The notes under the pieces were generated by a model. The model had not been told where the DNA came from. It worked only from the letters and a program-made list of their open reading frames with translations, and ran no database searches. From CAYVBE01 sp964448935 (GTDB lineage: Bacteria > Planctomycetota > Brocadiia > SM23-32), in contig CAYVBE010000013.1 in NCBI GenBank assembly GCA_964448935.1, positions 1 to 45,371 of the forward strand: a DNA stretch of 45,371 nt. The letters run 5' to 3'. A program made the position numbers and the translations under genes. This document shows, in pieces, positions 16,288 through 24,480 of the stretch; the stretch's first letter is position 1, and every line of letters begins with the position of its first letter.

Positions 16288-17049
16288 TTACGGCAGCGTA
16301 AGTATGCTCGGCCCGCCCTCCTCCACCGCCACGGTGTGCTCGAAGTGGGCGGACAGTTCCCGATCCTTCGTCACCACGGTCCAGCCGTCGGACAGCGCCT
16401 CCGTCCGGTGCGTGCCCACGTTCAGCATCGGCTCGATCGCCAGGACCATTCCCGGCTCCAGCGTCGGGCTGTTGCGCGTCGTGCGCCGACTCACGTAGTT
16501 CGGAACGGTTGGCTCCTCGTGCAACGCCCGTCCGATGCCGTGTCCGTGGTAGTCCCGCACCACGCTGAACCCGTATTGCTCCGCAGTCTCCTGCACGGCG
16601 CGCGACACTTCGTGCAACTGCACGCCGGGCCTCACCGCGGCAATCGCGGCCCGCAGCGCCCGCCGGGTCGCCTCCATCAGCCGGCGTGCCGCCTCGCTGA
16701 CCTCGCCCACGGCGATGGTCACGGCCGCGTCGCCGTAAAACCCTTCCCAGACGGCGCCTACGTCAACCTTCAGCAACTCACCCTCCTGCACGCGGCGCGG
16801 TCCGGGTATGCCGTGCACTATCTGCTCGCCGATGCTGGCGCAGATGGTGGCCGGATAGCCTCGGTAGCCCTTAAAGGCCGGCCTGCCGCCGTTCGACTCT
16901 ATGTGCTCCTCCGCCGCCCGGTCCAGCTCGTCCGTCCGAACGCCCGGCTGCGCCATTTCCTTCATCAGCCGCAGCACTTCGCCGACCAGGCGCCCGGCCT
17001 GCCGCATTCTGGCCAGTTCCGACGGCGTTTTCAGCTCGATCCCGCTCAT
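16288..17049 (-). CDS. map: Type I methionine aminopeptidase
   Basis: Removes the initiator Met from nascent proteins; a cytosolic dinuclear-metal enzyme. It is 253 aa. The metal ligands are recognisable as Asp in LLKVDVGAVWEGFYGDAAVT, His in GHGIGRALHEEPTVPNY, and Glu in EPGMVLAIEPML and VAVEEGG. No N-terminal zinc-finger or SH3 extension is present. It follows adk after 23 nt. Confidence 0.95.
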   Translation of the reverse strand: MSGIELKTPSELARMRQAGRLVGEVLRLMKEMAQPGVRTDELDRAAEEHIESNGGRPAFKGYRGYPATICASIGEQIVHGIPGPRRVQEGELLKVDVGAVWEGFYGDAAVTIAVGEVSEAARRLMEATRRALRAAIAAVRPGVQLHEVSRAVQETAEQYGFSVVRDYHGHGIGRALHEEPTVPNYVSRRTTRNSPTLEPGMVLAIEPMLNVGTHRTEALSDGWTVVTKDRELSAHFEHTVAVEEGGPSILTLP

Positions 17050-17072
17050 TGTCTCCTGCGACGTCCACGGCC

Positions 17073-17717
17073 TCAGGCCAGGTCCTCCAGGACCTCTGCG
17101 GTTCGCTCGGTCACCTCGTCGGGGCTCTCGGTCGCGTCCACCTGCTCCAACAGTTCCTTCTTGCCGTAAAAATCCACCAACGGCAGCGTTTTGATGCGGT
17201 ACTGGTCCAGGCGCTCTCTGACGATTTCCTCGCTGCTGTCACTGCGCACCTTCAACTCGCCGCCGCACTCGTCGCAGACGCCTTCCTCCTGGGGCGGCAT
17301 GAACCGGCGGTGGTAGTTGGCGCCGCACGCGCTGCAGACCAGCCGCCCGGTCAGGCGTTCGACCACCATGTCGTCCGGCACCTCGAAGTATACGACCGCA
17401 TCCAGCGTCTGGCCCCGCTCCTCCAGCACCTCCTCCAGCGCGTACGCCTGCTGAAGGGTGCGGGGGTAACCGTCCAGGATGAAGTCGTCCTCCTCCCGGA
17501 TCACCATTTCCTTGACGACCCGCGACGTCAACTCGTCGGGCACCAGCCTGCCGCTGTCGAGGTATCCCTTGACGGTCTCCCCGAGTTCGCTGCCCTCCCG
17601 CGCCGCGCGGCGGAATATGTCGCCCGTGGAGCAGTGCGGCACGTCGAACCGCTCCGCCATACGGCCGGCCTGCGTGCCCTTGCCCGCTCCCGGTGGCCCG
17701 AGGAAAACGACTTTCAC
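17073..17717 (-). CDS. adk: Adenylate kinase with zinc-binding LID
   Basis: Interconverts ATP + AMP and 2 ADP. It is 214 aa. The P-loop is GPPGAGKGTQA; the AMP site is STGDIFRRAARE; DGYPRTLQQA is conserved. The LID domain carries four cysteines (CSACGANYHRRF and CDECGGEL), as in Gram-positive-type zinc-stabilised adenylate kinases. The conventional secY-adk-map order is kept. Confidence 0.96.
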   Translation of the reverse strand: MKVVFLGPPGAGKGTQAGRMAERFDVPHCSTGDIFRRAAREGSELGETVKGYLDSGRLVPDELTSRVVKEMVIREEDDFILDGYPRTLQQAYALEEVLEERGQTLDAVVYFEVPDDMVVERLTGRLVCSACGANYHRRFMPPQEEGVCDECGGELKVRSDSSEEIVRERLDQYRIKTLPLVDFYGKKELLEQVDATESPDEVTERTAEVLEDLA

Positions 17718-17761
17718 TGTGTCTGCCCCTTCCGCCTGTGCTCGAAACTCTCGATTGCCTC

Positions 17762-19156
17762 TCAGCGCCTTCGGCTGCGCCGTCTGCCGCCGGAACCTGC
17801 CGCGAACCCGCTGTAGCGCCGCATCTCCAGATGGTCGCTGATACGCCGGACCAGGTCCAGCGTAACACCGACGACGATCAGAATGCTGGTGCCGCCCATA
17901 AAGCTGGCGGCCGTATATTCCACGTTAAGCCCGGTGGCCACGAACGCCGGCATCAGCGCGACCACCAGCAGGAAGAATGCGCCCGCCATGGTCACACGGT
18001 TCATGATGCCTTCCAGGTAAGCCGCCGTGCGCCGGCCCGGCCGGATGCCCGGGATGAAACTGCCGTGGTTCTGCAGGTTCTCGCTCATCTCCCGGGGGTT
18101 GAAGACCACCGCGGTCCAGAAGTAGCAGAAAAAGAAGATCAACATGCCGTACAGAATCATATAGGGCAGCGATATGCCGCCCTGGCCGCCCGGCCCCAGT
18201 GCATCGGAGACGGTGCCGAAGAACCTGTACCAGAACCCGCCGGGCGTGCTCTCGTTGGCCGCCCACCGGCTGATCATCTGCGGGAACTGCAGCAGCACCG
18301 AGGCGAAGATGATGGGCAGCACGCCGGCCGTGTTCACCTTCAGCGGCAGGTAGTGCTTCTGCCCGCCATAGACCTTCGGTCCGCGCACGTGCTTTTGCTG
18401 CTGCACCGGTATGCGCCGCTCCCCGCGCGTGATGAACACAATGGCCACGACCATGGCCACGAACAGCGCCAGAAGGGCGATGATTTTCAAAATAGCGTTC
18501 TGCTGGCTGTCCGCCAGCTCGATCTGACGCTGCAGCATGTAGATGGCGTTGGGCAGCCGGGCCAGGATGTTCACCATAATGATCATCGAAATCCCGTTGC
18601 CGATGCCGTGCTGGTCTATCTGCTCGCCCAGCCACATCAGGAACAGCGTGCCGGCCGTCAGCAGAAATGCCCCCTTCACCAGGAATCCCACCGTGCCCAG
18701 CGGGGTGTCCAAAACTCCCGCGTGCACCACCTGGGGCGACATGATCGTCCGCAGCAGGAACGTACCCTGGAACAGACAGATGCCCACCGTGGTGAGCCGC
18801 ATGTACTGGTTCAACTTCCTCTGCCCCGCCGCGCCCTCCCGCCGGAGCGCCTCCAGGCTGGGGATCACATTCGAGAGCAGGGTGAAAATAATGGACGCCG
18901 TGATGTAGGGCATGATACCCAGGGCGAACAACGCGCCGCGTCCCAGCGCGCCGCCGGTAAACAGGTTTAGCAGCCCCAGCACGCCCAGCCCCTCGGCCGT
19001 GCGCTGGAACTGCGCGCTGAGCGCCTCCACGCTGATGTCCGGCAGCGGAATGAACACACCCACGCGGCACAAGGCCAGCAGGCCCAGTGTGATCAGTATC
19101 TTGTGGCGCAGGTCACGGATGCGCCAGGCGTTGGCCATCTGGTCCAGCAGGGGCAT
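17762..19156 (-). CDS. secY: Preprotein translocase subunit SecY
   Basis: The channel-forming subunit of the SecYEG translocon. At 464 aa with ten predicted membrane helices it is of usual size or slightly long. Recognisable segments are IRDLRHKILITLGLLALCRV at the N-terminus, the plug-region GGALGRGALFALGIMPYITA, and GDQ-equivalent loops further on. The start codon directly abuts the rplO stop codon with no gap. Confidence 0.95.
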   Translation of the reverse strand: MPLLDQMANAWRIRDLRHKILITLGLLALCRVGVFIPLPDISVEALSAQFQRTAEGLGVLGLLNLFTGGALGRGALFALGIMPYITASIIFTLLSNVIPSLEALRREGAAGQRKLNQYMRLTTVGICLFQGTFLLRTIMSPQVVHAGVLDTPLGTVGFLVKGAFLLTAGTLFLMWLGEQIDQHGIGNGISMIIMVNILARLPNAIYMLQRQIELADSQQNAILKIIALLALFVAMVVAIVFITRGERRIPVQQQKHVRGPKVYGGQKHYLPLKVNTAGVLPIIFASVLLQFPQMISRWAANESTPGGFWYRFFGTVSDALGPGGQGGISLPYMILYGMLIFFFCYFWTAVVFNPREMSENLQNHGSFIPGIRPGRRTAAYLEGIMNRVTMAGAFFLLVVALMPAFVATGLNVEYTAASFMGGTSILIVVGVTLDLVRRISDHLEMRRYSGFAAGSGGRRRSRRR

Positions 19157-19660
19157 TTACTGCTCCAGTTCCGGTTGGACGGTCTGCGCTTTGTTGCGCA
19201 CCGGGGGCTTGGGGCCCGGAATGACCTCGACGGTTCCGCCCGCCTCCTGGATCTTGTCCACGGCACTGCGGCTGAACGCGTCAGCGTGGACCGCCAGCTT
19301 TCTGACCAGCTCGCCGTCGCCCAGGATTTTGACACCTGCGCCGGTCTGCCGCTTGACGACGCCTTCGGCCCGCAGCAGCACCGGCGTGACAACCGTGCCG
19401 TCCTCGAACCGGTTCAGTTGCGCCACGTTCACCACCTGGTAGTCCCGGCGGAACGGTGCGTTGGAGAAGCCCCGCTGGGGCAGCCGGCGCCAGAACGGCA
19501 CGTCGCCGCCGGTCATGCCGCGGGAACTCCAGCCGCTGCGCGATTTGGCGCCCTTGTGCCCGCGCCCGCTGGTCTTGCCATGTCCGCTTCCCGCGCCGCG
19601 CCCTACGCGCTTCTTCCGGCTGCGCGGGTGGCGGCGTTCTTTTGCTTCGCCGATGTCCAT
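19157..19660 (-). CDS. rplO: 50S ribosomal protein L15
   Basis: L15 is a late-assembling 50S protein. It is 167 aa. The Gly/Arg/Lys-rich N-terminal extension is typical (KKRVGRGAGSGHGKTSGRG), followed by FEGGQMPLxxRLPKRGF-type sequence seen here as GGDVPFWRRLPQRGFSNAPF. It lies directly after rpsE with 22 nt between. The gene normally found here, rpmD (L30), is absent. Confidence 0.94.
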   Translation of the reverse strand: MDIGEAKERRHPRSRKKRVGRGAGSGHGKTSGRGHKGAKSRSGWSSRGMTGGDVPFWRRLPQRGFSNAPFRRDYQVVNVAQLNRFEDGTVVTPVLLRAEGVVKRQTGAGVKILGDGELVRKLAVHADAFSRSAVDKIQEAGGTVEVIPGPKPPVRNKAQTVQPELEQ

Positions 19661-19682
19661 GCTCTCTTGCCCTTCTGGCGTG

Positions 19683-20447
19683 TTATTCCTCGTCTTCAGC
19701 TTCCGCCGATTCGTCCGGCTCCTCGGCGGTCTCGGCTTCCTCTACTTCTTCGTCGGTGACCTCGGCCTCTTCGGACGCTTCGTCTTCCTCCGCCTCGGCC
19801 CGGGCCACGGGCTCTTCTCCGACCTGTTCGGTCTCCGGCGCTTCTTCTTCCGTCACCTCTTCCGTCTCCGGGGCTTCGGCCCGGGCCTCTTCCTCCGGCT
19901 GCTGTTCTTCGACCTGCTCGGCAGTTTCTTGTTTCTTCCCCACGCGGCTCTGCGGGTGGTGCAGCTTCACGTCCACGCCGCGCAGCTCGGCCACTTCCTC
20001 CGGGCTGCGTATCCTCTCGAGCGCGGCCATGGTGGCGCGGGCCACATTCACGGGATTGGTGCTGCCGTAGACCTTGGTGAGGGCGTTACGGACGCCCAGG
20101 ACCTCCATGATGGCCCGCACGGTGGCGCCCGCCTTGACGCCGGTGCCGGGTCGGGCGGGCTTCAACATGACGTGGGCGCCGTCCTGGCGCACGGTGATCT
20201 CGTGGCCGAGCGTGTCGCCCACCATGTAGATCGTCTGCATGTTGTCACGGGCGTCTTTCACGGCCTTCTCGATGGCCTGGGGCACGCCCCGTGCCTTGCC
20301 GTAGCCGATGCCCACCCTGCCGTTGCCGTTGCCCACGGCCACCAGGGCCGCCACACCCAGGGTGCGGCCGCCCTTGGTCACCTTGTTGGGGAACCGCAGG
20401 TCAATCACTTCTTCGTGCAATCCCGATTGGTTTCTGCGTTTTGCCAT
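19683..20447 (-). CDS. rpsE: 30S ribosomal protein S5 with long acidic tail
   Basis: S5 helps keep translational accuracy and decoding-site geometry. The core (about residues 1-165) is normal: EEVIDLRFPNKVTKGGRTLG, VGIGYGKARGVPQAIEKAV and NVARATMAALERIRSPEEVA. The remaining roughly 90 residues are dominated by Glu with Ala, Val and Thr, making the protein 254 aa instead of the usual 160-175. The tail has no membrane or catalytic motif. Similar acidic tails occur on NusA and L17 in this window. Confidence 0.94.
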   Translation of the reverse strand: MAKRRNQSGLHEEVIDLRFPNKVTKGGRTLGVAALVAVGNGNGRVGIGYGKARGVPQAIEKAVKDARDNMQTIYMVGDTLGHEITVRQDGAHVMLKPARPGTGVKAGATVRAIMEVLGVRNALTKVYGSTNPVNVARATMAALERIRSPEEVAELRGVDVKLHHPQSRVGKKQETAEQVEEQQPEEEARAEAPETEEVTEEEAPETEQVGEEPVARAEAEEDEASEEAEVTDEEVEEAETAEEPDESAEAEDEE

Positions 20448-20485
20448 GCATCCTCCATACTGCGACTACGCATTCGCACGTAAAA

Positions 20486-20869
20486 TCAAAAGCCTTCGGC
20501 TCCGGCCTCGCTGAATCCCTCGCGCGCCGCCTCGGCCAGGGCCTTCACCCGGCCGTGGTAGCGGTAGCCGCCCCGGTCGAACACCAGGGCGCGGATATCC
20601 TTGTCCAGGCATTTTCTGGCCAGCGCCCGGCCCACCGTAGCGGCCCCGTCGGCAGTGCTGCCGTCGTCCACCTCGTCTCGCACCTCGGGGCTCATGCTGG
20701 AACATGCCACCAGCGTCTGCTGCGCCCAGTCGTCAATGACCTGGGCGTAGATGTGCCTGTTGCTGCGGTAGACGCACAGGCGCGGCCTCTCCGGGGTTCC
20801 TTCCACCTTGCTGCGCACCCGACGGTGGCGCTTCCGGCGCAGAAGTCGTTTCTGTTTGCTTTTTTTCAT
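20486..20869 (-). CDS. rplR: 50S ribosomal protein L18
   Basis: L18 binds 5S rRNA with L5. It is 127 aa. A very basic N-terminus (MKKSKQKRLLRRKRHRRVRS) leads into GTPERPRLCVYRSNRHIYAQ and the C-terminal DRGGYRYHGRVKALAEAARE. Standard place between rplF and rpsE. Confidence 0.95.
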   Translation of the reverse strand: MKKSKQKRLLRRKRHRRVRSKVEGTPERPRLCVYRSNRHIYAQVIDDWAQQTLVACSSMSPEVRDEVDDGSTADGAATVGRALARKCLDKDIRALVFDRGGYRYHGRVKALAEAAREGFSEAGAEGF

Positions 20870-20887
20870 TACCCAATACCTCTAACC

Positions 20888-21460
20888 CTACTCCAGTCCG
20901 GTAAACGCCTTGCCCTCTTTGCGCCGCACGTATTCGCCGGTGTATCGCACGCCCTTGCCCTTGTACGGCTCCGGGGGCCGCACGGCCCTGATCCTGGCCG
21001 CTATCTGACCCACCAGCTGCTTGTCCACTCCCTTGACGGCGAACTGCGCGGGGGTGTCCTGCTGGGCGTTCGGTCGCTCGATCTCCACGCTGATGCCGTC
21101 CGGCAGCTCGATCTCCACGGGGTGGCAGAACCCCACCTGCAGCACCACGCTGTTGCCGCTGGTGTCCACGCTGTAGCCGGTGCCGTAGATTTCCAGCTTC
21201 TTGCTAAAGCCCTCGTGGACGCCCTGCACCTTGCTGGCCAGCAGGCTGCGGTGCAGGCCGTGCATGGAGCGGGCCTGACGGTCCTCGCCATGTCGGCGCA
21301 CGTGTATCAGGCGCTCTGCGTCGTCGTATTCCACCTCCAGCAGGCCGGGCATCTCGTGCTCCATCTCGCCCAGCTTGCCTTTGACCTTCACCCGCTGCTC
21401 GTCAACAGCCACCTGCACGGCCTCGGGCACGGGTATGGGTTGTGTGCCGATGCGCGACAT
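20888..21460 (-). CDS. rplF: 50S ribosomal protein L6
   Basis: L6 lies near the GTPase centre of the 50S subunit. It is 190 aa, made of two tandem L6 domains. It begins MSRIGTQPIPVPEAVQVAVD and ends with PPEPYKGKGVRYTGEYVRRK. ATG 21460 is chosen because it matches the family start and has GGAGGAG 8 nt upstream; the frame extends back to 21538 into rpsH. Confidence 0.95.
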   Translation of the reverse strand: MSRIGTQPIPVPEAVQVAVDEQRVKVKGKLGEMEHEMPGLLEVEYDDAERLIHVRRHGEDRQARSMHGLHRSLLASKVQGVHEGFSKKLEIYGTGYSVDTSGNSVVLQVGFCHPVEIELPDGISVEIERPNAQQDTPAQFAVKGVDKQLVGQIAARIRAVRPPEPYKGKGVRYTGEYVRRKEGKAFTGLE

Positions 21461-21489
21461 TTCGTTGTCTCCTCCGTTGCTCTCCGGAC

Positions 21490-21885
21490 TCAGCGAACCA
21501 TGCAGACCACTTCGCCGCCCACGTTCTCTCTGCGACACTCGCGGTCGCTGAGCAGGCCGCGATTAGTGGACACCACCCAGATGCCCAGCCCGTTGGCCAC
21601 ATAGCCCAACTCGTCCACTCCGCGGTAGATACGCCGGCCGGGCTTCGAGACCCTCTTGAGTTCCCGCACAACGTTTTCGTCCAGGGGTCCGTATTTCAGG
21701 TAGACCTTCAGCACGCGGTGAGGCGGCTCGCCGGCCACACGGTAATCCTCGATGAAGCCTTCGTCCCGGAGCACGCGGGCCACCTGCTCCTTCATTTTGG
21801 ACGCGGGCATCTCCACTGTCTCGTGTCGCGCCGCCAGCGCGTTGCGCAGGCGGGTGAGCATATCGGCTATGGGGTCACTGTTCAT
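21490..21885 (-). CDS. rpsH: 30S ribosomal protein S8
   Basis: S8 is a primary 16S rRNA central-domain binder and in E. coli the translational repressor of the spc operon. It is 131 aa. It begins MNSDPIADMLTRLRNAL and ends with the RNA-binding part (ISTxRGLL type, here VVSTNRGLLSDRECRRENVG). It follows rpsN after 39 nt. Confidence 0.95.
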   Translation of the reverse strand: MNSDPIADMLTRLRNALAARHETVEMPASKMKEQVARVLRDEGFIEDYRVAGEPPHRVLKVYLKYGPLDENVVRELKRVSKPGRRIYRGVDELGYVANGLGIWVVSTNRGLLSDRECRRENVGGEVVCMVR

Positions 21886-21924
21886 GTTCTCGCGCCTCGA
21901 CGATAGCGTGTCCGGGGTTGCTGG

Positions 21925-22110
21925 TCACCAGCTGGCTTTTACCACTCCGGGGATCTTGCCCTCAGAGGCCAGTTCACGAAAGCAGATACGGCATATCTGG
22001 AACTTGCGCATGTATCCCCGCACACGGCCGCACAGGCGGCAGCGGTTGTAGCTGCGGGTGCTGTACTTCGGCTCGCGGTTTGATTTTTCTACCAGAGCTT
22101 TTCGAGCCAT
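21925..22110 (-). CDS. rpsN: 30S ribosomal protein S14, zinc-binding type
   Basis: The short 61-residue S14 form (S14 type Z). Two CxxC pairs form the zinc site (CRLCGRVRGYMRKFQICRIC). It ends with the conserved ELASEGKIPGVVKASW. Normal position between rplE and rpsH. Confidence 0.95.
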   Translation of the reverse strand: MARKALVEKSNREPKYSTRSYNRCRLCGRVRGYMRKFQICRICFRELASEGKIPGVVKASW

Positions 22111-22151
22111 GCTGCTGCATTCACCTCCAGGCGTAATGGGGCCGTTGTGCC

Positions 22152-22730
22152 CTACTTGCGGAAGGGCATTCCCAGCCTGTCTAGCAGTTCGTAAGCTTCC
22201 TGATCGGTCCGGGCGCTGGTGACGATGGTCACGTCCAGGCCCAGGATGTTGTTCAACGAATCGAGGTTCAGTTCCGGGAAAACGCCCGCCTCTTCCAGGC
22301 CCAGGCTGTAGTTGCCCGTGCCGTCGAAGGCGTTGGGGCTCAAGCCCCGGAAGTCGCGCACACGTGGCAACGCCACGCTGATCAGCCGGTCCAGGAACTC
22401 ATACATCCGTGCCCGGCGCAGGGTCACCTTGCAGCCCACCGGCGCCCCTTCGCGCAGGTGAAAACCCGCCACGCTCCTGCGGGCGCGAGTGATGATCGGC
22501 TGCTGGCCGCTCAGAACGCGCATCGTGGTGACGGCGTCGTCCAGCACGCTCGAGTCCTCGACGGCCTGCCCGACGCCCATGTTCAGCACGATCTTCTCCA
22601 GGCGCGGCACCGCCAGGACGTTCTCCAGCCCGAAGCGCTCCTGCAGCGCCGGCACCACTTCCTGGCGGTAGTGCACCTTCAGGCGCGGCTGATAGTCTTC
22701 GGTGATCGTCTCTTCCGTAGTTTCACTCAT
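22152..22730 (-). CDS. rplE: 50S ribosomal protein L5
   Basis: L5 binds 5S rRNA and forms a bridge to S13. It is 192 aa. Family segments: VPRLEKIVLNMGVGQAVED, GQQPIITRARRSVAGFHLRE and the C-terminal LDVTIVTSARTDQEAYELLD. It follows rplX after 25 nt. Confidence 0.95.
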   Translation of the reverse strand: MSETTEETITEDYQPRLKVHYRQEVVPALQERFGLENVLAVPRLEKIVLNMGVGQAVEDSSVLDDAVTTMRVLSGQQPIITRARRSVAGFHLREGAPVGCKVTLRRARMYEFLDRLISVALPRVRDFRGLSPNAFDGTGNYSLGLEEAGVFPELNLDSLNNILGLDVTIVTSARTDQEAYELLDRLGMPFRK

Positions 22731-22755
22731 CGGTTATGCCGTCCAGTCAGCGATT

Positions 22756-23112
22756 CTATTCCACCTTTGGTATCTCAGCGCCGCACTTGACGCAGACGCG
22801 TATCTTCTTGCCGTCCTCGGTCCGCTCCTTGCACGTGCGCACGGGGCGGTCGTATCGGTCGCACTCCCGGTTGCGGCACAGCAGCATCACGTTGGAGGCG
22901 TCAATGGGCGCCTCCATCTCGATGCGGCCGCCCTGCGGGTTCTGCCGGGTGCGTCGCATGTGCTTCCACACCATGTTTATGCCTTCCACGACGACCTTGC
23001 CCTGCCGGGGCAGGGCTCGGAGGATTCTCCCCCGCGCTCCCCGGGCATTGCCGGCGATGACCTCCACGGTGTCCCCGCGGCAGACGTGCAGTTTTCTTCT
23101 TCCTCCAGCCAT
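22756..23112 (-). CDS. rplX: 50S ribosomal protein L24 with cysteine-rich tail
   Basis: L24 is one of two assembly-initiator proteins of the 50S subunit. It is 118 aa. The KOW domain (VCRGDTVEVIAGNARGARGR) is followed by HMRRTRQNPQGGRIEMEAPI, then a Cys-rich tail with C-X4-C (CRNREC) and C-X2-C (CVKC), probably a zinc site. The first pair is normally C-X2-C, so its spacing is unusual. The RRxxxNPQGG segment is one reason for the planctomycete assignment. It is separated from rplN by 3 nt. Confidence 0.94.
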   Translation of the reverse strand: MAGGRRKLHVCRGDTVEVIAGNARGARGRILRALPRQGKVVVEGINMVWKHMRRTRQNPQGGRIEMEAPIDASNVMLLCRNRECDRYDRPVRTCKERTEDGKKIRVCVKCGAEIPKVE

Positions 23113-23115
23113 GCC

Positions 23116-23484
23116 TCAGACCACCTCCGCCGCCAGACTGATGATGCGCATGAAGTGCTCCTGTCTGAGCTCCCTGGCCACCGCACCGAAGATGCGTGTG
23201 CCCCGGGGGTTGCCGTCCGGCTGCAGGAGTACGACGGCGTTGCCGTCGAACCGAACGTAGCTTCCGTCGTCACGCCGCACGGGCGCCCTGGTGCGCACGA
23301 TGACGCCCCGGACGACCTCTCCCTTCTTGACGTCGCTGCCGGGGATGCCGCGTATGACGCTGCCCACGACAATGTCGCCCACGCTGGCGTACCTGTGCCG
23401 GCTGCCGCCCAGCACTTTCAGGCAGCGCACGGCCCGTGCGCCGGTGTTGTCCGCAACGTCCAGTACTGTCTGTTCTTGTATCAT
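23116..23484 (-). CDS. rplN: 50S ribosomal protein L14
   Basis: L14 sits at the subunit interface and binds the silencing factor RsfS in other bacteria. It is 122 aa, invariant length. It begins MIQEQTVLDVADNTGARAVR and ends RELRQEHFMRIISLAAEVV with the conserved GTRIFGAVAREL. Confidence 0.96.
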   Translation of the reverse strand: MIQEQTVLDVADNTGARAVRCLKVLGGSRHRYASVGDIVVGSVIRGIPGSDVKKGEVVRGVIVRTRAPVRRDDGSYVRFDGNAVVLLQPDGNPRGTRIFGAVARELRQEHFMRIISLAAEVV

Positions 23485-23520
23485 TGCCGTGTCTCCGCGG
23501 TCTCAGCAGGCACATGCGAC

Positions 23521-23820
23521 TCAGGCAGATTCGATATCCGGGATCTCCGTGCCCACCTGTGCCGCGCGCCGGATCACTCGCACCAGCCGCCAGCGCTTTC
23601 GGCGGGACAGGGGACGTGTCTCTTCGATCTCCACCACGTCGCCCTCTCGGGCACCGTCATGCGGGTCGTGGGCCATGAACGTGGAGTTGCGCCGGATGTA
23701 TTTGCCGTAGCGCGGGTGCTTTACCAGCCGCTCCACGGTGACCGTAATGGTCTTCTGCATCTTGTCGCTCTTAACGGTCCCCTGGACCCTTTTTCTTCCT
23801 GACTCGTCCTGCTCGCTCAT
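23521..23820 (-). CDS. rpsQ: 30S ribosomal protein S17
   Basis: S17 is an OB-fold 16S rRNA-binding protein. It is 99 aa, with the core RKRVQGTVKSDKMQKTITVT, HPRYGKYIRRNSTFMAHDP and GDVVEIEETRPLSRRKRWRL. It follows rpmC after 31 nt. Confidence 0.95.
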   Translation of the reverse strand: MSEQDESGRKRVQGTVKSDKMQKTITVTVERLVKHPRYGKYIRRNSTFMAHDPHDGAREGDVVEIEETRPLSRRKRWRLVRVIRRAAQVGTEIPDIESA

Positions 23821-23851
23821 GTGCTACTCGCTGTGCAAAGGGGGACTATAG

Positions 23852-24064
23852 CTACGGTTGCTCCCGGCCGGCCTGCTCCAGTTCCATCTCGCGCAGCACC
23901 GTCTTGTAGCGCGCGACATCACGCCGTAGCTGGCGTCGCCGGTTGGTGTCCGGGTCTTCCTCGGCCTGCCAGTTGAAATTCAGATCGAAAAGCTCCTGCT
24001 GCATCTCGCCCAACTCACGCCGCAGGTCCTCCGGGTCTCGGCCTCGTAGTTCGCTGGCTTTCAT
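23852..24064 (-). CDS. rpmC: 50S ribosomal protein L29
   Basis: L29 is a two-helix protein near the tunnel exit that helps dock trigger factor and SRP. It is 70 aa: MKASELRGRDPEDLRRELGE, then QQELFDLNFNWQAEEDPDTN and the basic RRRQLRRDVARYKTVLREME. The start overlaps the rplP stop by 4 nt (ATGA). Confidence 0.94.
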   Translation of the reverse strand: MKASELRGRDPEDLRRELGEMQQELFDLNFNWQAEEDPDTNRRRQLRRDVARYKTVLREMELEQAGREQP

Positions 24065-24480
24065 GCGTGCGCCCTCCGGTAGGCCAGTTTGGTGCGGATG
24101 GGCAGCTTGTGCGCAACGCGGCCCAGCGCGGCGACGGCCAGTTCCTCGGAAACGCCGCTCAACTCGAAGATGATGGTGCCGGGCTTGACCTTGGCGATCC
24201 AGTGGCTCACCTCGCCCTTGCCCTTGCCCATGCGGGTTTCGGTGGGCGTGGTGGTAATACTCTCGTGCGGGAACACGCGGGTGATCAGCTTGCCCTCGCG
24301 CCGCAGGTAGTGCATGACGGCAAGACGGCCGGCCTCGAGCTGCTCGGCGGTCAGTCGGCCGCGTTCCATCGCGCGGAGCCCGAACTCACCGAACACCACG
24401 CGGTTGCCCCGCGAGGCTTTGCCCTTCAGACTGCCCCGCTGGTATTTGCGGTGCTTTACACGTTTAGGCATCAGAGGCAT
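24061..24480 (-). CDS. rplP: 50S ribosomal protein L16
   Basis: L16 organises the A-site tRNA region of the 50S subunit. It is 139 aa: MPLMPKRVKHRKYQRGSLKG, then GRLTAEQLEAGRLAVMHYLR and GKGKGEVSHWIAKVKPG. ATG 24480 has AAGGAG upstream; ATG 24471 is the alternative. Either way the gene starts inside the last codons of rpsC. Confidence 0.95.
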   Translation of the reverse strand: MPLMPKRVKHRKYQRGSLKGKASRGNRVVFGEFGLRAMERGRLTAEQLEAGRLAVMHYLRREGKLITRVFPHESITTTPTETRMGKGKGEVSHWIAKVKPGTIIFELSGVSEELAVAALGRVAHKLPIRTKLAYRRAHA

